Part shown: piece by piece, positions 30,462 to 42,525 of the stretch
Position numbering within the stretch: the first letter of the stretch is position 1
Layout: the number at the start of each line of letters is the position of its first letter
Origin: Isoetes taiwanensis
Lineage: Eukaryota; Streptophyta; Lycopodiopsida; Isoetales; Isoetaceae
Assembly: GCA_021234155.1 (NCBI GenBank)
Contig: JAJEKV010000027.1
Span: forward strand, 17,270,891-17,334,890
Reading direction: 5' to 3'
Length of the DNA stretch: 64,000 nucleotides
The notes under the pieces: generated by a model
Databases searched by the model: none
The model's input: the letters and a program-made list of their open reading frames with translations, nothing else
Told to the model about the DNA's origin: nothing
Translations under genes and position numbers: made by a program

Positions 30462-33400
30462 ATGAGTTCTCATTTGCAGTCAAGCGACAATGGAAATGAA
30501 AACTCCTCTGCTCAAAGTGGCTTCCATGCTGAGAGTTGTTTGACAGAAGCTATTCAAAATTACTTCCCAACCACTAACTCTAACAATGAAGCGAATGTTG
30601 GTGATGACGACGAGAGACCTATCACACTTCTAGAGAAAGAGACCAGCAAACCACTATACCCAAATGCAAAGATATCGCGTCTTGCTGCATGCATACTCAT
30701 TCTGAACCTACAACACAAATCAAACTGGAGTAATAATAGTGTGGATGATCTTCTCAGGCAAGTTATTTGGTTCGGATTACAAATTTTCCATTCTGTTTTT
30801 TTCCTCGCTTGATATTTTGTTTTTTGTTTTACCAGTTTACTAGCTGACTATATACTTCCAAGTGATCATTGTCTTCCCAAATCAAGGAGGGGCGTCAAAC
30901 AACTATTGCAAGAACTAGGTTTGCAATACAAATGCATTCATGCATGTGTAAATGATTGTGTACTCTTTCGCAATGAATATAGTGACATGAATGTATGTCC
31001 CAAGTGCAATGAGCCACGGTATGATGAAAAAGCAAAGTCCAAAGTGCCAAAGAAAGTCTTGCGACACATGCCAATCATTCCACGTTTGCAAATTATGTTT
31101 AAATGTCCTTCCCTAGCTCAATTCATGGACTTCCATGCAAAACACCGAAGCAATGATGGAATCTTGAGGTATCCAACCGATGGCGAGGCACTTATACATA
31201 TAGAAGACAAGTGGAAGCATTTTAAGGACGAGCCTAGGAACGTTCGTTTGGGTTTGGGCATGGATGGTGTATGTCCATTTAGCACATTGTCGTTTACTCA
31301 TAGTGTTTGGCCTATTGTTGTTATAAACTACAATATACCACCTTGGATGGCAAGTAAAGCAGACCATCTAATGCTCACACTTATAGTGCCAGGTAAATAT
31401 CTTTTAGTAGCATTACAACTTGTCTTTACCTAGGTTATGGTTTTCTAATTTATATTCGAATGATATGTATTTAGGCAAACACCAAGTGAAGGATATGAAT
31501 GTGTACTTAGAACCTCTTGTGGATGAACTTGACATTTTATGGAGAGGAATACATATATATGATATTTCGAGACAACCACACAATTTCATGTTTCATGGAA
31601 TATTATGTTTCACTATTCATGACTATCCCGGACTTGGTGTTGCGTCAGGTATAATGTTATCATTCATATTCTTATTTTAAATTATTTTTCAACTATATTA
31701 TAAGATTGAATAACTTTGCAGGACTCCAAACTAGTGGAAAATATGGATGTCCATCATGTGGTCAAGACTTAACATCTTATAGATCAAAACACCTATCAAA
31801 GATGATTTACACAAACCATAAAAAATATCTACCATTGGATCATGAACTTCGTCATGGTGATACATCACATGTGCCCAGAAGAAGAACTCCACATGATTGG
31901 TTGCAAACATGGAATGATCGTGACCTAAACAGTTCTGCACCACCACCCGGCATGAAAAGACTATCCATATTATACAAGTTGGAATACTGGTCTGAATTGA
32001 AGATTGCACATCTCTTGGATCCTATGAATATCTTTAAGAATGTAAGCCATTCACTTTGGCGACATCTTACAGGAGATTGGGAGACTCTTAATGCCAGAAA
32101 TGATCTAAAAGATAACAACATCAAATCAAAACTGTGGCCTATTGTAGAAGAAGGCAAAGCTCCTCGCTTTCGTCGAGGTCCTTGGGTACTGAAAAGGGAT
32201 GAACTCAAACAAGTGAAAAACTCTATTAAAACTCTTCGCACTCCAACTGGCCATGGTTCCTCTCTAAGAAGGGCATTCACAAAAGATGGAGATCTTACTG
32301 GCTTAAAGTCGCACGATTGGCATAACTTTCTACAGATATTTATTCTACAACAATATTGACAACTCGTATGTACGACTAATTTGATTTTTTTTCCTCCTTA
32401 CAGTATATTCTCCCATGTGCCTTAGAGAATTGCCTCACGCCTTCTATTCGGAAGATCATCTATAGACTCGCTAGCTTCTCTAGGTGGGTGTCTTCTAAAG
32501 AGATTGTAGCTGCTGATATTCCCACCATGGAAATAGAGATTGCAGAGATATTATGCCAGTTAGAACACTTATTTCCCACTAGTTTTTTTGATCTTCAGGT
32601 ATGTAGCTAGTTGAATACGTTACATTTTGGCAATCACACATACTAAAAAATGTGATCATCAGGTACATTTGTTGGTGCATTTGCCACAAGAGATTTTGCC
32701 TGTGGGTCCAAACCCCTCTAGATGGATGTTCTTTTTAGAGAGGTATATGAAGGCATTAAAAGGCTTTGTGCGCCAGATGGCTAGGCCTGAGGGGTGTATG
32801 GCAGAAGGACACCTTATTTAAGAGACATTATTTTTCTTAACGGATGCCACTACATCAATAGATCCAAATGCACCAAAGATTTGGAAGAAGGAGGCTCCTG
32901 ATTGGTTAGAAGGTGAAGTTTTACAAGATCAGGGTAAGCAGCGAAGGTTAAGTGATGAGATGTTTGAAGGCATCAACAAATTCGTCTTGAACAATGCAGA
33001 TGGTCTTACTAGGTGGGTGGAACTATATAAAGTTGAAAAGGCACAGAGAGATAGTGATAGAAAAGCATATGCTGCAAGGAACCGTCGAGGACGTCATAGG
33101 AAAGTACAATATCCTCCAGAACTAAGGCCCCTTCCTGATACTCCGCCCTATTGGTGGCTATCTGAAAAGCTTTGGGAGGCCGAAGACAAAGGAGAAAAAA
33201 TAGAAGAGGATGACCTCAACATTGCACTTGGCTGTAATAGATCAATAAGTCCAAATGTGTTATTGCTATTTTACATTATTGCATTCATACACCATCCCAT
33301 ATCTGCCACTTCTTGATCTTTTATTCAATTTGCAGGCTAGGTTCCATAATTCAATGTGGGCCTATGGTCAACATTTTCGAATTGATAGCATTGACAAAGC

Positions 33401-33760
33401 TCATGTCACTTCTGATTCTGGAATAATTGCCTCGTTTCACCAAAAGAGTCGAGCAAGTGCTAGAGATGACAACCCTATTGCCGGAGAGCTTGAATATGTT
33501 GGAGTTATTACTGATATTATTGATGTTGATTTTCGTTCGTTTTGGCAGACCATTCTAAAAGCAAAATGATTCAAGCCTCTATACCGCGGAAGAAACCAAA
33601 CAGTGCGACCACATCCATCTGGTTTTTTTGAAGTTGATTCCACGCATGTTTTAGTATCAAAACGAAAACAAAAGCGGGACGAAAAACATCTAACGGGGTA
33701 GGATAGGCGACCACAAAGGGAGAGGCTCAAAGACGGCTGATGAAAATGAAAGAGATGCAA
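30462..33760 (+). pseudogene. TNP2-type CACTA transposase (TNPD)
   Basis: Start MSSHLQSSDNGNENSS. Exons can be followed to about 32600: exon 1 ends CTCAG with an apparent GC-AG intron; exon 2 (30835-31391) has CVNDCVLFRNEYSDMNVCPK and IPRLQIMFKCPSLAQFMDFH; exon 3 (31474-31648) has KDMNVYLEPLVDELDILWRG and TIHDYPGLG; exon 4 (from about 31722) has GCPSCGQDLTSYRSKHLSKM. These are the TNP2 transposase signatures. DUF4218 (LVHLPQEILPVGPNPSRWMF) follows near 32670, and DUF4216-like sequence (VTSDSGIIASFHQKSRASAR, ELEYVGVITDI) near 33400-33520. Stops and shifts after 32820 indicate decay. It would cut and join the element ends. Confidence 0.85.
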
Positions 33761-34994
33761 AAGGCTATAAATACTCTAAGGGAACTCTCGCAACTAGCCT
33801 CAAGAAGCGGATTTATCTGCTAATCTTGAAACGCAGATAAATCATACTTCTCTTTTTCTAACACAACACCTTACTCTCTAAAGCATCTTTAAAGAAAAAA
33901 TTGGATGGATGACGAAAATTATTATAGAATTATAATCCTTTATGTACAACGATCTAAATGTTTGGAAAAAAGAACACATAAGTTTTGCATTATTGCTTCT
34001 AGGTTTGTATTATAGGTTTGTATAGGTTTGTAGAATCACATATTTCAATAAATGAATTGTTGGTTAAAAATAAAAAATATTTCGATGGCCACTGTGGCTT
34101 TTGTTTTTTCGCACACTTAGACATAACGTGTTGGGAAAGAGAAATGTTCGCGCTTTCAAATTCTTAAATTTTTTATGAAGACAAACCATTTGGCAAGGCA
34201 ACACTGTAGGCTTAAATCCTGTATATTCTTAAATTGATTATTACTACCCATAATTCAAATCTATAAGTCAATATAGGGAAATATTTGCTTGGCCATCCAT
34301 GGATATCCTGCACTGACTCGATTCTCCAAATGCAGGGGAGTGGGGAAAGAGAAATGTTCGCGGCGGCCTTGGCCGCCGCGATAAATTTCTTGTAACCATT
34401 AAAAACATTAAAAAATTTAACATTAACATTTAACATTAACAATTAAAAAGCATTTAAACATTATAACCATTAAAACATAGGGTTCCCCGAATTCATGACT
34501 GTGCTGACGTGGCCCTTCATCAGCGACATCTGACATGGCCACGTCAGCAATCCAGGTCACGGATGGCATGCCACACACGTGACTCTAGGAGTGTCATAAA
34601 TGCCACTTTTTCGAGGTTCGAGGGTGCAGCCAGAAATAACTGTACCCTCTACCTTTTCTCCCGCGACCCCTATTCCTTCTATTCCTCTTTCTCTTCCCCT
34701 GTTCCGACTCCGGCATCCGCCTGTTCCGCCTTGGCGATCGATTGACTCCCGCATTTCCGAAGCAATCTTATGACTGCAGCGTGGTCGACGGATCGCGGCG
34801 CATCCAGCGACGACGTTTTGGCTCAATTTGAGTTAGCCAGTAGAAAGTACATCCTAAGAAGAAAGTGAGAACCCTTTTCTGTAAGTTTTTATATTCTTAT
34901 AATGCTTGTTTATAGTTTATTGCAATTCCTTTACTACTGTGTTGCTCCTATTATTTTTTTAGAGCCTCTTCATATACCCTGATACATTTTTCAG
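33761..34994. other. intron or insertion within the transposase gene
   Basis: Separates the DUF4216-like part from the last transposase exon. It holds a repeated 20-mer (TGGGAAAGAGAAATGTTCGC at about 34132 and again, nearly identical, at about 34342), a perfect GC palindrome (34359-34380) and an AACATT-rich tract (34386-34480). This looks like a small nested element in an intron. Confidence 0.45.
34359..34380. repeat. perfect GC-rich hairpin
   Basis: CGCGGCGGCC-TT-GGCCGCCGCG, a perfect 10-bp stem with a 2-base loop in an AT-rich setting. A very similar hairpin occurs at 63131-63149. Such hairpins are found near Helitron 3' ends, but the flanking CTRR signature is not evident. Confidence 0.7.
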
Positions 34995-35411
34995 CCCGAC
35001 AAATTTGTGTATCCACAGCAGGTTCAACAAGTTTTTTTCCATGTCAATCCTCAAAACAATACATGGTGGATTGTTATACCTACAAAACCAACATCACGTC
35101 GACACGTTCACAATATAATCATTCAGGAAGAAGGGGAGGAGCATGAGGAAGATATAGAGAATGAGCAAGAATTGGAATTTGTGGAGCCACAAAATGTAGA
35201 AGATTATGAAGCTCAAGGGCAAACAATCAATGAAGAATTGAGATCACCAATGCACTCCCCAATGGCAGACAAGGATTATATTGAAGAGGAGGATGAGGTT
35301 GAGCTTGAAATGCCAAATATGCGACGAAGGTTGCTTCTACAACTGGATGACGATGAATGGAATGATATACAACATGATTTCTTAGATGAGGATTTCATGA
35401 CAAATGAATAG
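34995..35411 (+). pseudogene. last exon of the CACTA transposase
   Basis: Begins after an acceptor TTTTTCAG at 34994 and encodes PDKFVYPQQVQQVFFHVNPQ then TWWIVIPTKP, the usual C-terminal motif of TNP2 proteins. A highly acidic tail follows (EEGEEHEEDIENEQELEFVE, then DEDFMTNE stop). The frame is open, but it belongs to a gene with upstream stops. Confidence 0.7.
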
Positions 35412-35739
35412 AGATCACATTTCAATATGTTGCGCTAAATGTATTATGATTTACATCTTTTTTTGAAGTATGTATTTCCATGTGCTCCTATGATTTCTTT
35501 CAATACAAGAACTGCAGACAACACCTGAACAAAACAAAAATTTACTACCAACGCATTTCTTCCTCGCAATGGAGTTAGTGAAACATGGCCTTCCCATATT
35601 AGAAAAAACATTTGGGATAAGTTAGGTAGATGATATTGGATAAAGGAGAAATTATAGATTGTCAAACAACATTAGACTTTCAAAGAAACTATGGATGGAG
35701 GTTTAATATATTAATAGATATGATGTATGACGTGTATAC

Positions 35740-36060
35740 TGACTAACCTCACAAGATAGTCAAAATATTAGTCACCAAACGTCAGCACATATAGTCAATC
35801 TTTTCGTCAGATTACAAGTCAAACTTTTAGTCAGACAATTAGTCAGATATAAAGTCAATTTATTAGTCAGCCATTTAGTCATACATAATTTGTCAGGTTG
35901 TCAGGGTACACGTCAACTTATTAGTCATTGTATTAGACACATAGTTAGAGTATTGGTCTCCTAGTTAGACAGACAACTATTCGTCATCTTTTAGTCAGTT
36001 TTTTAGTGATAATTAAACGTCAAGACATTAGTCAGAGTACGAGTCAATATATTAGTCAGA
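35740..36060. repeat. CACTA subterminal repeats
   Basis: About twenty short units of the form (A)TTAGTCAG / AGTCAA / CGTCA in both orientations within 320 bases. Arrays like this next to the terminal inverted repeat are binding sites for the element's TNPA-like protein in En/Spm elements; that role is family knowledge. Confidence 0.8.
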
Positions 36061-36105
36061 TATGGGTTTGACAAATAGGTTTGAACATTCTGACGAATTC
36101 TTTCA

Positions 36106-36131
36106 CGTTTAGTAGTCGTTCTCTTGTAGTG
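36106..36131 (-). repeat. right terminal inverted repeat of the CACTA element
   Basis: The complement reads CACTACAAGAGAACGACTAC and continues TAAACG. The CACTA start is the defining end sequence of this superfamily. The trinucleotide after it is CTC. Confidence 0.8.
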
Positions 36132-36225
36132 CTCCTCCTTCACTACATCTACAAGACTTACAACACCTACAAAACGAAGCATATATACAAATCAACATAT
36201 AAACTATACAACGAGAGCTCACTAG

Positions 36226-37681
36226 CTAATTGACAGCAAGAGATTCACCTTCCATGTGAAGTTGAATGAAATCTGGCCACGGCTGCGATGGGGTGTCTGC
36301 AGGGGCTGCAACAGGCTCAGAGCATTGGTTTGCCTTGTCATGGGGCTCTGCATCCTCTATCTCCTCTTCTCCATCTTCCCCATTGGGATTTCCATCAACA
36401 TCCCAGAATCTCTTTCTCCTCCTTCCTATCTTCTCAACTGGTATAATTCCTGGCAGTGTACCACACCTTACATCACGAAATGTCGCGTCGCTAGGATCCA
36501 AGGTGACCCTCCATGCAGCTTCCACCCGTTGCTGCGAAATGAATGCACAATTCAGGGCAGAACCCATGGACTACCAAGAATGAATTTATTTGTCCTCAGC
36601 ATATTGCCACAGTTTGTTCTAATGAAGGTGAGACTTGCTTACGTCCATGGTAAAGCACAAAGTGTCGTGCTTTCTTCATCAGATTTCTATTATCCAAAGT
36701 CACGCGGGGTTTGATATCTCCAGCTTCATACAGGGCATACAACTCCTTCAACTCCTCCGTTCATGTGCTGGCGAAAGTGCATCTTCTCGAGATCCTTCAT
36801 ACAGTACCCAATCATTCCCTCATAGCAATGGAGCCTAGTATCCTTCAGTGCTTTACAAATGATGACACCTCCTGCAGGCTTATGAGTATCCCAACCGAGG
36901 TATGTCTTCAGCTTCAAATTCACACTCGCTGGAGTTCTCATCACAACTCTAAACACACATTGAATGTGCAGGTGGTCTAATTCAGAACCCCTATCCTGAC
37001 TCACAACACCATTCACACATTCAGCATCTAGAAATCTGAAAAAACTAACATAAAGTGCATCCCACACATCGATTTCTCCCACACTGACTATGACACTGAC
37101 ATCCAGAGATGAGGCCTCGTCAACATACTGGTTGTTCTTCATCCTGCCCTTTCTTATAACTCTCTTTACCACAGGATGCTTCTTCCCAGCAAATTTCTGT
37201 TTTCCAGGCCCTCTATCTTCAAACACCTGTGCAGGTTGCACAAATTGCCATGGCTGCCTATCAACACTCCCATGCATACAATTACAGACTGCCCATGCTC
37301 CACGAGCGGTTCTGGAAGTTCCACAAAAAAGCTGCTGTGAAAATTGACATTCTCTGAAAGCTTGAACCCCTTCCACATAGAGCGACATTCTGCCACAGCA
37401 CTACTCTATGCAGGACATCCCTCTGCATCTTGAGAGCCCACACATGCATTGCCCCTTGGAGGATGCCCACCTGCATCCAAGCTGCCCTTGCCAGACACCC
37501 CACGAGCCAGGCGCCTCAGAGACATCTCCAACTCAGACCGTACAACCATGCTGCACGCCTCAGGTTCAGATAAGCACAACAAAACCTGTTCTTCGTCCAA
37601 CAAAGGCAACACCCTAATTTTGGGTCTGAGACGGCATCGCACATGACACCCATCGCTTCCTAAAAAAAGACCATCATCCAA
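36226..37681 (-). pseudogene. Rep-like protein with HUH-endonuclease motifs
   Basis: The main piece (37388-36726) has three spaced motifs: VSVIVSVGEI, then SELDHLHIQCVF with an H-hydrophobic-H (HUH) core, and about 70 residues later YEGMIGYCMKDLEK, where a Tyr and a Lys match the YxxK nickase site. An upstream piece (37681-37406) is a likely N-terminus (MDDGLFLGSDGCHVRCRLRP). Downstream, after a small shift near 36725, KPRVTLDNRNLMKKARHFVL continues, and a further exon (36567-36226) encodes RRRKRFWDVDGNPNGEDGEE. The motif order is that of rolling-circle Rep enzymes (CRESS viruses, Replitron-type transposons). I cannot decide between them. Frame breaks suggest a relic or unrecognised introns. 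Confidence 0.5.
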
Positions 37682-37682
37682 G

Positions 37683-37683
<1 letters not shown>

Positions 37684-37713
<30 letters not shown>
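37684..37713. repeat. A30 homopolymer
   Basis: An uninterrupted run of about 30 A directly upstream (minus sense) of the Rep-like N-terminal piece. It could be a poly(A) tail relic of a plus-strand retrocopy or a simple repeat. Confidence 0.7.
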
Positions 37714-37714
<1 letters not shown>

Positions 37715-37939
37715 CCAACCCTAAACCATTGAAAAACACCCCGCAAGATTTTTTGTGGACCTTATCCTTAGTTGCAAAAGGAACAAATCTTGATTTGCAA
37801 ATTTCTACAACATGGAAACTAGGGAGCCTATCCAATACATGAGGTTCTATTATTCAATACATAGTTGAGCCTATTATGCATACTTGAGGTTCTAGACGCA
37901 CATCTTCAATTACTGAGTCATAAACAGTCACCATGATCT

Positions 37940-38126
37940 TCTCTGTATAAGTTTATTTATTATTGATTGTCTTGTATAACCATTATTGCAAAGGTTTTTA
38001 CCGTGAAAACCTTTCGAGGCAGGGATTCTTTAATCCTGATAGTAATAGTTGGTCCCATGCTTTTTGGTCTTTATGGACAATAAAAAATCTATTCTATTCC
38101 ATTCTATTCTATTCTATTTTATTCCG
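37940..38126 (+). mobile_element. LINE 3' end fragment with ATTCT tail
   Basis: Ends in TTTATGGACAATAAAAAATC followed by a run of ATTCT-type pentamers (38090-38125). The GGACRATAAAAA block before the tail is shared with the minus-strand LINE end at 38698-38745, which marks this as a 5'-truncated copy of the same family. Confidence 0.65.
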
Positions 38127-38697
38127 TATAAAAGAATGTCACTTTAGGTGATATTCTCATGCGGAAACAGTGCCGGTGCGCAGAAGGCACGGAGGCAGTG
38201 TTGATACGTGAGAATGTCACTAAAGTGACATTTTTGATACATGAAAACTAGTTATATTACATTCTGTGGGCATGTTGGGTAAATGCGGGAAATGTCGAGT
38301 AAAATATTGGAATGTCATGTAAAAATTGAATGCAAAATCCTTAAAAGAATCAGTGCCAAGTCTCAATACATGAGTAGTCTAGAAGGTATAATATGATATA
38401 ACTGGTTTTTACATCCGTGGAATGGAAATGTGGTCCCCCTACTTTGCTCAACAGGTAAACTTGTTCAATCAATAGTTAAAATTTATGTTTTAGGGGGATG
38501 GAACTGGGCCGCCCATTCCAGGATCTGCTCCCCGCTAACATCGGTTGCAGAACCCTCTGGAATGCGCTTTTCAATTTCCATCCCCCTATAAAGCACAAGT
38601 TCATTTTATATAGACTTGCTATAGGTCCATTTGGATCCTAAATGACAACCATATGTCTAGAATAAATGTTATTTAGTGAAACAATGGGATGACATTA

Positions 38698-39355
38698 AGA
38701 ATAGAATAGAGTAGAATCGAATAGAGTTTTTATCGTCCACATAGACCGATTGGCCTATGGGACCCAGACAGGAGGTGCAACAAGCATATTACTGTCCGGT
38801 TTAAAAAACCCCCTCTCCGAAGGGTTGTTTGGGAAAAAAACTGTAACAGGAATAGGTTTGTTGTCAAACTGTACAAATACAAAGACAAATATATATTATG
38901 GGGGACAGAAATATGTACATGTATCTGGTAAGTGCACGAGGACCAAGCTGATCTCGGCAATCCATGATCTCTTGAAGATATGATCCCAACCTCCGTACCG
39001 AGCTCGTGCTCAACATCTCATGTAGGGGCTGGCCAGGACGGACCAGCTCAGCGTAGCGTATCCGAATGCCATCATATGCCGGACAACTCTGAAGGGTGTG
39101 GCATTCGTCTTCCACAGCTCCAACCTAGCAGCGCTGACAAAGCCTCTCCTGACGTAGCTCCCCAATCCATCTCCCCTTCTCAATCTGGAGATGGTGTGCA
39201 CCTGTGCGGATAGAGGCAATGGATCTGTGCTTTTTCATGGGTAGTTGAGTGCACATGTAACATTGCGGGTCCTGCTCCAACTTGGGATTTATGTGGCGTT
39301 GATAATGTGCCATCTTGACATGTTCAAGGGTGCTGGCATTCCATAGCTTGCTGAT
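38698..39355 (-). mobile_element. 5'-truncated LINE, C-terminal end of ORF2 plus tail
   Basis: On the minus strand the fragment starts near 39355 and encodes YMCTQLPMKKHRSIASIRTG, HHLQIEKGRWIGELRQERLC, then ECHTLQSCPAYDGIR. This is the C-terminal CCHC domain equivalent to HDLRIEKDRWRKIDRAERIC in the large LINE. It ends with GGACGATAAAAACTC and an AGAAT-complement tail at 38698-38725. One frameshift lies between the two pieces near 39120. Confidence 0.8.
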
Positions 39356-40334
39356 GAGAAAATTGTATTCATATTAAATGATTGTGTAATATTCACATAA
39401 AGTGTAGCATACAACATTGTGAAATGATATACATTAATGGGATCTGAATTTGGGTGGACGTGCAATTTCAAGGGACTTCTATCATTAAGTAATTCTTTGA
39501 ATAACAATAAACACTCAAGGATCATATTGCACTTCACTAGACTGAGCTCCCTGATGTTCTTCCATCTGTGGTATACAACGTGCATCTTCTTTTACAATCT
39601 CCATCTTATCTATGAATTCTTGAGAGCCTAGTGAGGCATTTATCTCCTCTTCTATATCATGTAAAGGCTCCTTCTCAACCTCTGACTCTCTGCCTTTTTA
39701 GGTTCCACATTTTCATGTTCTAGATTTTCTGTCTCCACTGGCAAGTCCTAATCCTTATCAAATAGACTAGTAAATTGCCCAACCTCGGTGGACAACCCAT
39801 GTGATGGCACGAAGAATTAAAAAATACTTGAGCTTAGAATTTAGAAGTACTTGAGAATTTAGAAATACAAAGGTTAATTTTTATGTAAATTAAAGCTTAA
39901 ACATGTATTTAAGTTCATTTTTGTGGAAGTCAAGCTTAAACATGTATTGCAAATAAAATTTCTCTCCGTTTGAAAATTCGTCAAAACTCTGCATATAGGT
40001 CACGAAGAATTAATGGACAATTTCTTAGTATATTAAAAAAAAGATGAAATAAGATTGTTTACCATGAAGGAAGTCATTAATGCATAAGAAGTCCAAAATG
40101 CTTATTTGCATCAAGATTGCTTTAAAAGAAAGACATAATGATAAAATTCAATTCTTGAAGTGTTTATCCAATAAAGCAAGCCAAGTTATTTTGCTCGGTA
40201 TTATGTTTCTTAATACATGTTCCATCAATCATAAACCTCATATCTAGTAGAATTAGCAATTGAAGACTTTTACCTCCATATGCTTTCATTATTGGTATGC
40301 CTTTTTAATGTGTAGTACATGTTGCTTCCATGAG
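39356..40334. other. non-coding region
   Basis: AT-rich, no supported gene. Short open frames carry no motif. Confidence 0.4.
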
Positions 40335-41593
40335 TTAAGTAGCAAATTCATCCCATAGGTTTTCCTTGTAGAATACATTTGGAGTGAATCTCTTATTGTT
40401 TTTTAGTAGTGCTCCTTGTCTTGAGGTGTCTTGCATAAAGACCTTCATTTTATGTTGCATGGTGCACCTTGAGAATGTGACATAGAGCTGGTCATGCATT
40501 AAGACTATAGATAGGTAGATGCCAACTGAGGTCATGGATTGGCCTTGTCACTTGTTTATGGTCATAGAGAATGCAAGTTGTATAGAAGTTGCATTCGCTT
40601 GAAGGGATGTAGGTCACTGGCTGATGGCTCTAGGGTTATTCTTGGTATGAGGATCCTTGTGTTATTTGTAGGTGCCTATGATTATCTCTGCATCTATGAT
40701 TCTTGAATGTGCTTTGATGACGTGGAGGCGGGTGCCATTGCAAAGACCAGACTTCGGGTTCATGTTTTTGGGTAGGATGATGATGGCACCATCCTTGATG
40801 TGCGACTTATATTGTGGCATGCCAGAAGGGGTCAGGTGGTTGCTGAACTCGATTGGGAAGTCCCTTGTAGCATCTTTGCCTTCTATAGTGAAGGTGTCTA
40901 TGTTTGTATACGTACGGAGTTGTCTGTGTAATCTTTGGAGGATTGTATTATTGATTTCCAGCGTGTCTTCATTCTTTGGTGTCAAGATAGCCTTGTCATA
41001 TAATAGCTGCACATTTGCCTTAGTTATTTTCTTGTTGAAGATGCTATCAATTAAGTTGTCTTCCACAATGCATTCTTCGGATACCTTTACCAAGTCACGG
41101 CTGAGGTTAATGTCATTGTTCATGCATTCACTATTATGGAGGCATAGCAACCAGTTTGAGAAGACTTGCTCGTCTTTTCCAATGTGTATGTTTTGTGTCA
41201 GCTTGTGGCTCTTGAAGTTAGTTTACAGGAGGTTCCTCTTGACTGACTTTGAGATCATTTCCATCCTTGTTGCACGTTTGACCACAACCAATTGCTGTCA
41301 AAAATCACCATTGCCGACCATTATGACTCTGCCAAATAGCTTGTCATCTTGGTATATGTTACGTAAAGGTCTATCGACAGCGGTGAGTGTTTGCATGTGT
41401 GTCATTCCAATTTTGTCCCAGACCACGATGCTTGCCTTCCTAAACACATATGCTTGTTGGCATGTTGCATGCTAGTGCGAAGGTTGTCTCTTGTGTCAAG
41501 TTGAGTGGTTGAACGTCGAATGACTTGTTTGTGCTTCCTTCGAGAGGAGGCTAGCAATGCCTGTTCAAGCCATTGATATAACGCTTGTGCCAC
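40335..41593 (-). pseudogene. Helitron-type PIF1 helicase, C-terminal half
   Basis: Minus-strand pieces give, in order: GMTHMQTLTAVDRPLRNIYQ with LFGRVIMVGNGDF (motif III region, 41400-41290), then LTPKNEDTLEINNTILQRLH (41050-40990), FPIEFSNHLTPSGMPQYKSH, LPKNMNPKSGLCNGTRLHVI (40860-40690), and QLYVTFSRCTMQ followed by NVFYKENLWDEF at the C-terminus (40535-40335). This is the standard ending of plant Helitron Rep/helicase proteins. The RepHel HUH domain is not seen, and several frameshifts and stops break the gene. Helitrons move by rolling-circle transposition using this protein. Confidence 0.8.
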
Positions 41594-41838
41594 ATCCTCT
41601 TAGTATACTAATGAGACTGTGGAAGAGGAATGACTTGCGTAAACCTCTTGGTCTGTCCACATTGATATATTGGAATTGTTGTTGGCTGATTGCATTTAGA
41701 ATAATGTTGGCTATGTGCTTCTATTCCTTGTTGTGGTTGCTATAATTTTCTTGCCCTTCCTTCAACTCTTTTTTTGTATCTATCATGGGTTCTTTTGGAA
41801 GCTTGTCTAAAATGTCTCTGTGGCTCTGGTAGTTCGAA

Positions 41839-42144
41839 TTATTGGCATGTCAAGCCAATTGGTGGCCTTATAGAAATCATCTTCCATCTATGAGCATCTG
41901 AGTCAACTTTTATCGTATTCAACGTCTTTTCTAGCTTGGCTTTCATGGGCGGATCAATGTTGACTGTAAATACATCTTTGCGCTCCTTAAGATTCTTCAA
42001 TACTCCTTTATATTTTTGCTTCAAGGCAATTGCTTTATTGTCATGAGCTTTAGCAGCATCTAGAGATAATGTTCTAGTTCCAATCGCTTTCTTGTGTCTT
42101 GCTTGCTCCTTCTTCTCTTCCACTAATTTCTCATCCTTTGTCAT
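41839..42144 (-). pseudogene. Lys-rich charged fragment, unrecognised
   Basis: A 101-codon frame rich in Lys and Glu (KDEKLVEEKKEQARHKKAIG, then LKQKYKGVLKNLKERKDVF) ending in HRWKMISIRPPIG. No family recognised. It lies between the helicase remnant and the zinc-knuckle gene on the same strand and could be part of either. Confidence 0.3.
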
Positions 42145-42525
42145 TCTTTTAAAGACTTCCTCTCTTCTTGCTCTACACCTTTTACTTGATTGATTTTCCC
42201 ATCTCAGCTTTCCATCTCTTTTAACTTTTTATTGCACGCAATACTAACAGCTCCTTCCTTTTGACAAAGTGTTGATTCTTCTTCTTTTTCTTCTGATTTC
42301 AATTGTTTCTTTTGCATGTCTAGCCATTCTTCCCATTGGTTTTCGCAAGGTAGTCCTCGTCATCTTTTTCCTTCTCAATTTGTTCAAGCTTGTGTGTTGA
42401 TCCATTCTTTGCATCAACTATTTTACATATGTCCTTCTCTTCTTGGCAATCTCTCAAGTTTATATCAGTTTTATTGCTCACATCATCATGATGTGACTTC
42501 TTACGAGCTTCTCTTCAGTTGGGCA

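Larger units (their letters stand above)
29113..36131 (+). mobile_element. CACTA (En/Spm) transposon, right part certain, left end not found
   Basis: A TNP2-type transposase runs left to right from 30462 to about 33700, with a last exon at 34995-35411. It is followed by a cluster of TTAGTCAG-like subterminal repeats (about 35740-36060) and a right terminal inverted repeat whose complement reads CACTACAAGAGAACGACTAC, ending at 36131. The three bases after it (CTC) would be the target site duplication. Upstream, a SET-domain ORF and a degraded first gene lie on the same strand. I could not find a matching left CACTACAAGAG end, so the stated left boundary is only the first supported exon. Confidence 0.75.
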
